In this document: one piece after another, positions 26,473 through 34,084 of the stretch
Layout: each line of letters starts with the position of its first letter
Numbering within the stretch: the stretch's first letter is position 1
Assembly: GCA_024278375.1 (NCBI GenBank)
Contig: JAJRTH010000002.1
Location: 1-41,694, forward strand
DNA: 41,694 bases
Direction of reading: 5' to 3'
DNA from: an archaeon
Lineage (GTDB): Archaea > Thermoplasmatota > Thermoplasmata > WALJ01
The notes under the pieces: model-generated
Databases searched by the model: none
The model's input: the letters and a program-made list of their open reading frames with translations, nothing else
Told to the model about the DNA's origin: nothing
Program-made: the position numbers and the translations under genes

Positions 26473-26952
26473 ATGGACACCTACAGCATAAGCATAGCAC
26501 TTCTGATAATCGGCGGGATTCTAATAGCTCTGGAACCGGTGGTGCCCGGATTCTTCATATCGGTCCTGGGTACGTTCCTTGGGGTGATGGGTGCAATAGG
26601 TCTGATATTTCCTGGCGCTCTTTACAGCCCAATATCTGTAGTCATTGCGATAGCTGTATCCGTCGCGACTGCCATATCAGTGCTCTACATGTACAAGAAA
26701 ATAGGAGGGAATCAGAACCCCCAGACAATGGTATCCTCCAGCCTTGTGGGGAAAAAAGGCATGGTGAAGAAAAGAGTCGTACCTCACAGCATAGAGGGCA
26801 AGGTAGAGATAGAGAACACGATGTGGAGTGCCACGGCAGACCACGAAATACCCGTCGGAACCCCGGTTGAGGTCACATCCAGCGAAGGGGTCCATGTAGT
26901 GGTCAGAGAGGTGAGAAACTTCTCCGAATCCGGAAAAGAGGTGAAAGAATGA
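26473..26952 (+). CDS. NfeD-like membrane protein (short form)
   Basis: The 159-aa protein has three membrane helices (ALLIIGGILIALEPVVPGFFI; SVLGTFLGVMGAIGLIF; VVIAIAVSVATAISVLY) followed by an OB-fold domain (SLVGKKGMVKKRV...GTPVEVTSSEGVHVVVREV). It is the short NfeD type, without the N-terminal ClpP-like protease. NfeD proteins pair with stomatin-family proteins; here the stomatin gene follows with a 4-bp ATGA overlap, so the pair should be co-translated and form a membrane complex. Confidence 0.88.
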   Translation: MDTYSISIALLIIGGILIALEPVVPGFFISVLGTFLGVMGAIGLIFPGALYSPISVVIAIAVSVATAISVLYMYKKIGGNQNPQTMVSSSLVGKKGMVKKRVVPHSIEGKVEIENTMWSATADHEIPVGTPVEVTSSEGVHVVVREVRNFSESGKEVKE

Positions 26953-28040
26953 TAGAATGGATATTGATTGGCGGAATAATACTCTTCATATTCGTGGTGG
27001 CTATTCTGTCGAGAGCCATAGTGATAATCAAGCCGTACGAAGAGGGGATATACATTTTCATGGGGACCTTCAGGAGGGTTCTCAGGCCGGGACTTAACTT
27101 TGTATCTCCAGTCTTCAGACAGATAATAATAGTCGACGAGAGAGTACAGACACTGGATGTCCCGAGACAGGAGGTCATAACCAAGGACAACTCCCCGACA
27201 AACGTGGATGCGGTGATATACATAAAGGTCGTGGATCCGAAGAAGGCGGTTTTCGAGGTTCAGAACTACAAGGTCGCAACGGTCCTCCTGGCACAGACAT
27301 ACCTCAGAGCGGTGATCGGTGACATGGAACTCGACGAGATACTTTCCAACAGACACCTGATAAACACGAAACTGAGGAACGAACTGGACAAAGCGACGGA
27401 CCCGTGGGGTGTGAAGGTCGACAGCGTGGAGATAAAGGAGGTCGACCCGGTAGGCTCGGTAAAGAAGGCAATGGAAGAGCAGACATCGGCGGAAAGGGAG
27501 AGAAGAGCGGCGATCCTAAGAGCCGACGGTAAGAGAAGGTCTGCGATCCTTGAAGCGGAAGGAGAGAAGCGCTCTGCAATCCTGAAAGCCGAAGGATACA
27601 AGCAGGCCAAGATTCTGGAAGCAGAGGGCAACAAGACAGCCACCATACTGAGGGCTCAGGGGGATGCGCAGAAGCTCAGGATACTCAGCCTCGGAGCGGC
27701 CCCCATGGACCACAAAGCACTAACCGTCCTGTCTCTCGATGCGTTGAAGGCTATGGCGGACGGAAAGTCCACCAAGATAATCTTCCCGTTCGAGATATCC
27801 AAGCTCGTAGAAGGGGCGGCAGAATATCTGGGCGCATCTACAAAGGTTCCGGATAGGCCGTCGAACACGGTGGAACAGCTCGAGAGAATAATCGGAAAGA
27901 TGGACGAGGTACTCGGTGAGATACCTGACGAGAAGAAGATAAAGGAAGAGCTGAGAAGGCTCGAGGAAGAGGAAAGAAAAGTGGACGCAGCCGAGAGAAA
28001 AGAGCTTGAGGCCATAAACAAGACTGAAAAGATGGCCTAA
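26949..28040 (+). CDS. Stomatin/prohibitin-family (SPFH) membrane protein
   Basis: The 363-aa protein has one N-terminal helix (WILIGGIILFIFVVAILS), an SPFH/band-7 domain (GTFRRVLRPGLNFVSP; LDVPRQEVITKDN; VDAVIYIKVVDPKKAVF), and a long coiled coil with repeated AEGEKRSAILKAEGYKQAKIL. Such proteins form oligomeric membrane cages or scaffolds that control proteases and channels. The C-terminal tail adds another Glu/Lys-rich coil. It is coupled to the NfeD gene upstream. Confidence 0.93.
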   Translation: MIEWILIGGIILFIFVVAILSRAIVIIKPYEEGIYIFMGTFRRVLRPGLNFVSPVFRQIIIVDERVQTLDVPRQEVITKDNSPTNVDAVIYIKVVDPKKAVFEVQNYKVATVLLAQTYLRAVIGDMELDEILSNRHLINTKLRNELDKATDPWGVKVDSVEIKEVDPVGSVKKAMEEQTSAERERRAAILRADGKRRSAILEAEGEKRSAILKAEGYKQAKILEAEGNKTATILRAQGDAQKLRILSLGAAPMDHKALTVLSLDALKAMADGKSTKIIFPFEISKLVEGAAEYLGASTKVPDRPSNTVEQLERIIGKMDEVLGEIPDEKKIKEELRRLEEEERKVDAAERKELEAINKTEKMA

Positions 28041-28085
28041 ACCCATTCCCAATTTTTATATGAAAACTTTAAATTACCTGCTCCA

Positions 28086-28856
28086 TTGAAGGCCGTGTCT
28101 GACCGAGAAGTCCTGGATAGAATTGGCAATTATTTCCGTAAAAGGCCGCTGTTAAGGCGTGTTATATTCTTCTTTCTGCCACCCGTACTCGGCGGGCTCT
28201 ATATACTCCTTTTGTGGGTATCCTACTCTCATGACGTTTCCGGCACCATATTGGGAGCCATGACCGCATACTTCTTTCCTCCTCTGGGAAAGGAATCCGT
28301 CATCCCTCTCTCCGTAACATGGCTGAAGAGCCACGGGTATCCGGATGTGTTCCTCAACATGGTTGTTGTTCCTTTCTCGGTTGCGTTCATAGACATAGTC
28401 GTCGCTCTATTCCTGGCATGGAACTTCGACCTTGCCCTCAAAATACCGATACTTGGGAAGTGGATGAAGAGGATGGAGGATGCGGGAAGAAAGAGGATGG
28501 AGCGCTCCAAATGGAGCGGGAGGCTGCTTTTCTGGGGAATAGTTGCCTTCGTGATGGTGCCGTTCCAGGGAAGCGGAGGTGTGGCCGCCACGATACTGGG
28601 AAGACTTGCCGGAATGGACTGGAAGAAGACCGTGCTCGCGATAACCATAGGCGCGATAGCGGGATGCTTCACCATAGGCATAATATCGTACTATGCTGCG
28701 GATGCCCTCATAAAAGCAACGGGAGGTTCGACTTTCAAACTCGCCGCCCTTCTGATAGGAATAATACTTTTAATACTCCTGATATTCTGGTTCATATCCA
28801 ACAGGAAGTACATAACAGACCACATAAGAGGTGCGATGCATGATAATCGAAGGTAA
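28086..28856 (+). CDS. Small multidrug export protein-like membrane protein
   Basis: The 256-aa protein has about six hydrophobic helices. The segment VMVPFQGSGGVAATILGRLAGMDWKKTVLAI fits the Sm_multidrug_ex (PF06695-like) family, whose members are putative small exporters. Direct evidence for a substrate is lacking. A TTG at 28086 and a GTG at 28095 are the possible starts; the TATA-like tttatatg near 28055 and a second AT-rich stretch serve either. Its end overlaps the epimerase start by 17 bp, so the two are coupled. Confidence 0.72.
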   Translation: MKAVSDREVLDRIGNYFRKRPLLRRVIFFFLPPVLGGLYILLLWVSYSHDVSGTILGAMTAYFFPPLGKESVIPLSVTWLKSHGYPDVFLNMVVVPFSVAFIDIVVALFLAWNFDLALKIPILGKWMKRMEDAGRKRMERSKWSGRLLFWGIVAFVMVPFQGSGGVAATILGRLAGMDWKKTVLAITIGAIAGCFTIGIISYYAADALIKATGGSTFKLAALLIGIILLILLIFWFISNRKYITDHIRGAMHDNRR

Positions 28857-29799
28857 AAAGGTCATGGTCACCGGTGCGGCCGGTTTAATGGGGAGCTATC
28901 TCGTTGACAGGCTCCTTACCATGAAGTGCGAGGTAATCGGAATAGACAATCTTTCCTCGGGCAAAGAGGGGTTTTTGAAGGGGGCAAAGCGGAAGAAGAA
29001 GTTTAGGTTCGTAAAGTATGACCTTCTCGAGGACGAGGGTCTGGAAGAATACATGGACGGAGTGAGCATCGTATTCCACCTTGCGGCAAACCCGGATGTG
29101 AGGGTCGGGGAATCAAACAGCTCCGTGCATCTGGAACAGAACGTACTGGCAACCTATGTCGTCCTAGAAGCGATGAGGGCGATGGGAGTCCCGGCTATTG
29201 CGTTCACATCCACATCCACCGTGTATGGTGAGGCCAAACAGGTTCCGACTCCGGAAAACTACGGCCCGCTCGTGCCCATTTCCCTGTACGGGGGCTCCAA
29301 GCTTGCTTCCGAGGCCATGATCTCCGCATATGCGCACACTTTCGACATGAGAGCCGTGCTCTATCGCTTCGCGAATGTGGTTGGTCCGAGAAGCACCCAC
29401 GGAGTTATCCATGATTTCATCGAAAAATTGAAAGAGAACCCGGATGAACTTGAGATTTTAGGTGCGGAGCCGGGCACGAGGAAGTCCTATGTGCATATAG
29501 ACGACACCATCGAGGGAATCATCCACGGTGTTCATGTCTCGATGGACAGGGTTTCCATATACAACATAGGCAGCGAGGACCTTATAGATGTGAAGATGAT
29601 AGCGGACATAGTCTCGGAAGAGATGGGGCTGAAACCGGCATACAGATGGACAGGCGGTGTTGACGGCGGGAGAGGATGGAAAGGAGATGTGAAGCTCATG
29701 CACCTAGATATCTCCAAGCTGAAATCTCAGGGCTGGGAACCGAAGATGACTAGTGCGGAGGCGGTAAGAGCGACCGTAAGAGGAATACTAGGGAAGTGA
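28840..29799 (+). CDS. NAD-dependent nucleotide-sugar epimerase/dehydratase
   Basis: ATG 28840 is chosen because gaggtg (28828-28833) lies 6 nt upstream; the in-frame GTG at 28831 sits within that site. The 319-aa extended SDR enzyme has VTGAAGLMGSYLVDRL for NAD binding, STSTVYG for the catalytic Ser/Thr, and YGGSK for the YxxxK pair. It resembles UDP-glucose 4-epimerases and related sugar enzymes and probably feeds surface glycan synthesis, like the nucleotidyltransferase at 4665. The exact sugar is unknown. Confidence 0.87.
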   Translation: MIIEGKKVMVTGAAGLMGSYLVDRLLTMKCEVIGIDNLSSGKEGFLKGAKRKKKFRFVKYDLLEDEGLEEYMDGVSIVFHLAANPDVRVGESNSSVHLEQNVLATYVVLEAMRAMGVPAIAFTSTSTVYGEAKQVPTPENYGPLVPISLYGGSKLASEAMISAYAHTFDMRAVLYRFANVVGPRSTHGVIHDFIEKLKENPDELEILGAEPGTRKSYVHIDDTIEGIIHGVHVSMDRVSIYNIGSEDLIDVKMIADIVSEEMGLKPAYRWTGGVDGGRGWKGDVKLMHLDISKLKSQGWEPKMTSAEAVRATVRGILGK

Positions 29800-30024
29800 A
29801 ACAACCTATTCTCAATTACTCCACCCTTCCCTTTCTCCTGAACTTCCTGTTCAATGCGAGGATGAAGAGCACAGTAATTTCCCCCAATTATGATTTGCAA
29901 ATTACGATTTTCAGAACAATCAGTCATTCGCTCAATGTAAAAAGCTTCCAGTCCCCACCCACATCGAAAAGCCCTAGGCGAAAACTATAAGTAGATAATC
30001 TACATTATGATATGTGTGATTATC
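29800..30024. other. Intergenic region with possible relic of a membrane-anchor end
   Basis: On the minus strand, 29818-29880 can be read as GEITVLFILALNRKFRRKGRVE followed by a stop, like the last helix and basic tail of a surface protein. Nothing upstream continues it. The right part is AT-rich and holds a TATA-like actataagta (29985-29994) for the ATPase gene at 30025. Otherwise I see nothing in it. Confidence 0.3.
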
Positions 30025-31365
30025 ATGTTCGTAGGACGAAAAGAAGAGCTCGAAAATATAAGAAAACGGCTGAATTCCAGCGACTTTGAGCTTCTGGTAA
30101 TCTACGGCAGGAGAAGGGTCGGAAAGACCAGACTCATGCTCGAAGCCGTGAAAGACATGGAGCACATCTATTATCTTGCGATAGAAGGGGACAATCTCAG
30201 ACATTTCAAGAGAGTTGCGTCCAGAGCGGTACCTGAGATATCCTATCTTGAAGAGGACTGGGAGAATTATTTCAGATTCCTCAAACACAGGACAGTCATC
30301 ATAGATGAATTCCCGAACCTGATAAAGGAAAATAAGGGCGTTCTCTCCATATTCCAGAGGATTGTTGATACCGAACTAAAAGACACGAATACGAAACTGC
30401 TGCTCTCAGGTTCTTCTGTATCCATGATGGGGGAGGAAGTCCTTAGTTATGGAAGTCCGTTATACGGAAGAAGAACCAGCTCGATAAAGCTTAAACCGCT
30501 GAAGTTCTGGGAAATAAAGGGTTTTTTCCCTGACTCCGATCTTAGAGAAATAATAGAGATATATGCTTTTGCGGATGGCATTCCCTATTATCTCGAAAGA
30601 ATTGAGGCACCTTTCTGGGCATGGCTGAAAACTGAACTCGGGAATTCCGGAACTTTCCTCAAAGATGAGGTGGATTTTCTGATAAAATATGAATTTGAAG
30701 AGGTGAACACATACAAGAAGATTCTTGAAGCAATAGCACTGGGAAAAAGAACCCCCAAGGAAATAAGGGATTATCTCGGCCTGAAGCACTCCGATATAAC
30801 TCCATATCTGAGAAATCTCATGGAGACAGAGTTCATAACGAGGGAAATCCCGATTTTCGATGGAGCGAAATCCAAAAAAGGCAGATATTATCTTAAAGAC
30901 AACTTTACCGCTTTCTGGTTCAGATATATCTATCCGAATCTTTCCGCTATAGAGTAAAGAATATTCGAAATAGACCCGATAAAGGCTGATTACCCTACAT
31001 ATCTGGGGAGAATATTCGAGGAAATCTCTAAGGATTTTTTAGTAAAACTCAGAAAAGACGGAAAGACACCTGTCAGATTCACCAGAATAGGAAAATGGTG
31101 GCATCAGGATACTGAGATTGATATCGTGGCGGTGGATGAGACAGATAAAGAGATTATTTTCGGAGAGTGCAAATGGCAGGAAAATGTAAATGCGAAGAAG
31201 ATACTCGAAAAACTCAGGGAAAAAGCAGAGTATTTGGGGTGGAACAAGGATAAAAGAAAAGAATATTACATGATATTCGCAAGGTCTTTCAAAAACAGGC
31301 CGGAAGATTGCTACTGTTTTGATATGAAGGACATGGAAAGACTGGCGTTTCGAAATCATACATAA
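30025..31365 (+). pseudogene. Archaeal ATPase with DUF234 nuclease-like C-domain, broken by one in-frame TAA
   Basis: Residues MFVGRKEELENIRKRL...IYGRRRVGKTRLML (Walker A GRRRVGKT), TVIIDEFPNL (Walker B) and LLLSGSSVSMM (sensor 1) are typical of the archaeal ATPase family with a C-terminal DUF234. The frame ends at TAA 30955-30957 (YIYPNLSAIE-stop) but continues in the same frame as RIFEIDPIKADYPTYLGRIFEEI to a natural end at 31365, including TEIDIVAVD...IIFGECKW, a PD-(D/E)XK signature. Joined, the length (446 aa) is normal. It is a recent nonsense mutation or a base-call error. Members often lie in mobile or toxin-like contexts. Confidence 0.87.
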
Positions 31366-31447
31366 ATATGCTATTATATTTCATCTATAAAAGGCTTGCT
31401 ACCTTTCTGTGAAATTCCTTGTAATGCCTCGATACCCCCCATTCCCT

Positions 31448-31969
31448 CTATTTCCTGTTCTCCCAGAACCTGACGAAAGCATCAACCATCGCATCCACGA
31501 AGCTCTGGCGGTATGTTATGAGAACCTTTGCAACCCGCCCCTCGTCAAGAACATAGTATCTTCCTCTGGCATCTTTTCCTATTATCTCTGCTTCCATCAG
31601 TCTTTTCAGATGGTACGAAAGAGTGGAAGGCGAGATATTGAAGTGTCCTTTCATCTCTCTGTGTGCGGAATGCGGGTGCATCATCAGGTGAAGGACTATC
31701 AGTCTGGGAAGTTCCTGTCTTAGTATGGTGAGGTATTTCTTGTCTCTGGCATCCACCACCTTCCCGCTAGTGGGATAATATGTGACCAGCCTGCCCTCCT
31801 TTTTTTCGACTATCAATCCGTGCTTTTCAAGGAACCTTATCTGATACCTCAGCGTGCCGAGAGCCAAGCCTGTCTTTCTCTGGAGTTCCCTCATGTGAAT
31901 TCCCGGGAATTCCTTGACCGCTTCGAAAACACGCCTTCTGGCCTCCAGCTGAAGCACCTTCTCTTCCAT
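31448..31969 (-). CDS. Transcription regulator with two winged-helix domains
   Basis: The 173-aa protein holds two ArsR/MarR-like winged helices. The first is MRELQRKTGLALGTLRYQIRFLEKHGLI with a wing at VEKKEGRLVTYYP; the second is REMKGHFNISPSTLSYHLKRLMEAEII with RGRYYVL as its wing. A C-terminal helix (YRQSFVDAMVDAFVRFW) may dimerise. The first gene of the pair, a three-helix membrane protein, ends 1 nt before this start. The arrangement suggests a membrane-coupled regulator, but the signal and targets are unknown. Confidence 0.85.
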   Translation of the reverse strand: MEEKVLQLEARRRVFEAVKEFPGIHMRELQRKTGLALGTLRYQIRFLEKHGLIVEKKEGRLVTYYPTSGKVVDARDKKYLTILRQELPRLIVLHLMMHPHSAHREMKGHFNISPSTLSYHLKRLMEAEIIGKDARGRYYVLDEGRVAKVLITYRQSFVDAMVDAFVRFWENRK

Positions 31970-31970
31970 G

Positions 31971-32228
31971 TCATTCCTTTCCGAACAACATTACAAGGAG
32001 AAACACGACCATCATCAGGTCCAGGCCCGCCCACAGCTCATATGTGAATCTCTGTATCCCTGCCATATCCGCGAAGATAAGTATTCCTTTCACCATCAGG
32101 ACCCCGGATATCAGGGATATGGATAGTATCCGCCTTATGGCCGTTCTTCTGTAAGTCACCAGGGAAAATACGAGCAGAAGAGCGCTCGCCGCCGTCATTA
32201 TACCCGCAATCACAGGAAGGGTGTCCAC
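31971..32228 (-). CDS. Small three-helix membrane protein paired with the regulator
   Basis: The 85-aa protein begins at GTG 32228, with ggtgat as Shine-Dalgarno and acctataaacg (32241-32251) as TATA box. It has three hydrophobic helices (GIMTAASALLLVFSLVTY; ILSISLISGVLMVKGILIF; WAGLDLMMVVFLLVMLF). Together with the double winged-helix protein immediately downstream it forms a two-gene operon, an arrangement also seen in other archaea as far as I recall. Function unknown; it may control the regulator. Confidence 0.72.
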   Translation of the reverse strand: MDTLPVIAGIMTAASALLLVFSLVTYRRTAIRRILSISLISGVLMVKGILIFADMAGIQRFTYELWAGLDLMMVVFLLVMLFGKE

Positions 32229-32287
32229 AATATCACCACACGTTTATAGGTTCGCATTAAAATTAGTTTTGGTCTGGAGTTCGAGCA

Positions 32288-33178
32288 TCATCCCTCCATC
32301 CCCCGGACAATATTCATCATCACCCGGTTGTACGGTGCATCCATTCCCTTTTCCTCCGCTTTTCTTACGAACGCACCGTTTATCTCCCTTATTTCGGTCC
32401 TCTTTCCCTTCATTATGTCCTGGAGAGCGCTCGACATGTTCTCACCCGTCCTTTCGGCAACGGTCTTCCACTCCTTTACGGGGTTTTCAGGCATGTTTAT
32501 CCCGTGGGCCTCTGCGATTTTACTGCACTCCTCCGCTATCGAATCTCCCAGTTCCCGCAGAGCGGCGACCTCGAGAAGAGCGGCATTTCTCACGCCCAGA
32601 ACCGCTGTTATCGGGTTAATCACCGAATTTACGGCACCTTTCAGCCATATCTCACCAGCGATGTTATCACTCACCTCTGTCAGCATACCCGCGTTTGAAA
32701 GCACATATGCAAGGGCTCGAACCCTCATGGAAACCCTGCCGTCCAGCTCGCCTATGACCGTTCTTCCAACACCGGCATGCCTTATCCTGCTAGGTTCCAT
32801 AAAGGTGATGCCGTGGGATGTCACACCGCCAACCGCATCTATGCCCATGTCTCTCAGTATAAGCTCGTTCTCGATACCGTTTTGAAATGAAAGCACAGGC
32901 ACATCCGGGAGAACATCCAGTATCTCCCTACCTGCCTGCTCTGTCTGATATGCCTTGACAGTGAGGATTATCCAGTTGGGATAGAAGGGTGAATCTTTCA
33001 GTTTCTCTCCAACTCCGGGTTTGAAAGTCCCTTCCGTGTGCCCTTCAACCCGCAGCCCGTCCCTGGCGACGACATTGACATGCTCTCTCCTGCCAACCAT
33101 ATAGACCTCGTTCTCCCTAGATAGGAGCGCTCCGAAGAGGCTCCCGAGAGCGCCGGCGCCAAAGACGATGATGCGCAT
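32288..33178 (-). CDS. panE: 2-dehydropantoate 2-reductase (ketopantoate reductase)
   Basis: The 296-aa enzyme reduces ketopantoate to pantoate with NADPH for coenzyme A synthesis. It has the N-terminal Rossmann motif VFGAGALGSLFGALL, SFQNGIENE, the catalytic lysine in IWLKGAVNSVINPITAVLG, and a C-terminal segment ENMSSALQDIMKGKRTEIREINGAF that matches the family. It is the last gene in the purS-purL-endoV-panE run (9-nt gap from the fusion gene). No other CoA genes are in the window. Confidence 0.92.
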   Translation of the reverse strand: MRIIVFGAGALGSLFGALLSRENEVYMVGRREHVNVVARDGLRVEGHTEGTFKPGVGEKLKDSPFYPNWIILTVKAYQTEQAGREILDVLPDVPVLSFQNGIENELILRDMGIDAVGGVTSHGITFMEPSRIRHAGVGRTVIGELDGRVSMRVRALAYVLSNAGMLTEVSDNIAGEIWLKGAVNSVINPITAVLGVRNAALLEVAALRELGDSIAEECSKIAEAHGINMPENPVKEWKTVAERTGENMSSALQDIMKGKRTEIREINGAFVRKAEEKGMDAPYNRVMMNIVRGMEG

Positions 33179-33187
33179 ACCACCACA

Positions 33188-34084
33188 TCACCTTCTCATT
33201 AATCCTTTTTTTGCCATCTGGTGTGCTCTTCTTGTTGGCTCGGGTATCCTGTGACCCATGAAACTTTCCGTTATCTCCCTCGCCTTTTCGAGAGATATCA
33301 TGTTTCCCGGCGATACATATACCGGATTCTTCGCTTTTCCTCCTAGAAGCGCATATCCGACCACTTTATCATTCAGTATAATCTCTCCCTTTTTAACATC
33401 CGGCCATCGAAACTCCCCGCACAGAAGGTTTTTTGCAACTCCGATGGTCGGAATTCCCGCTTTTATGCCGACATATGATGCCAGACCCAGGTGTTCTGGA
33501 TGAAGTATCCCGTTTCCGTCCACCATAAGCGCCTCTATCTTGTGGGAGGATCCCGATATCGCTTCGAGAATCAGCGGACCTTCTCTGTATGAGAGGTAGG
33601 TCGGTATGTAGGGTAAGCTCACGGTAGTCTCTAAAATCTCATCCCAAAGGCGGAGACCCGATATTTCGAAGCAGGATAGTGCCACAAACGCATTATTCCC
33701 CGAATACGCCACGTCCACACCCACAATCCTGTCGAACTCATAATCGTTAAGGTCTATGGAGGAGCGCATATTTTCCTGCTCCTTCCTGAGCTTTTTCAGT
33801 ATTCCTGTTCCCGATGCCATGAAATCATTGAATATCGGGGCTTTGGCCTTTCCGTCGATTACTGTGATTTCTCTCAAAGCTCTGCTATCGAGGATGCTCA
33901 TGTCCTCTCTTACCACCCTCCAGAAAGGCCCGTCTATGGAAGGCAGCATCCGGGCTATGGCCCTCACGGCCCTCCTGTCTCCCAGCACATCCGCTATATC
34001 TGTGAGTCTGGCAACCGTTCCCTCAGGAATCTGACATATGGCGCTCTCCAGTTCCTTTCTGAATTCTAACCCATAATCTTCCAT
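33188..34084 (-). CDS. Fusion of an alkyltransferase-like domain (no catalytic Cys) and endonuclease V
   Basis: Residues 8-65 form the helix-turn-helix end of O6-alkylguanine-DNA alkyltransferase (IPEGTVARLTDIADVLGDRRAVRAIARML), but the active-site PCHRV is PFWRVV (53-58), so both the acceptor Cys and the His are gone. Residues ~115-298 are endonuclease V, which cuts next to deoxyinosine: VGVDVAYSG (Asp124), PYIPTYLSYREGP (Glu168), MVDGNG (Asp189) and HPEHLGLASYVG. An active alkyltransferase-endoV chimera is known from Ferroplasma acidarmanus; here only the endoV half should be catalytic, and the front half may only bind alkylated bases. The gene overlaps purL by 19 bp. Confidence 0.87.
   Translation of the reverse strand: MEDYGLEFRKELESAICQIPEGTVARLTDIADVLGDRRAVRAIARMLPSIDGPFWRVVREDMSILDSRALREITVIDGKAKAPIFNDFMASGTGILKKLRKEQENMRSSIDLNDYEFDRIVGVDVAYSGNNAFVALSCFEISGLRLWDEILETTVSLPYIPTYLSYREGPLILEAISGSSHKIEALMVDGNGILHPEHLGLASYVGIKAGIPTIGVAKNLLCGEFRWPDVKKGEIILNDKVVGYALLGGKAKNPVYVSPGNMISLEKAREITESFMGHRIPEPTRRAHQMAKKGLMRR

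Noticed and set aside
29818-29880. Degraded surface-protein gene
   Set aside because: Only about 22 codons look protein-like and nothing upstream supports a full gene; kept only as a note in the intergenic entry.
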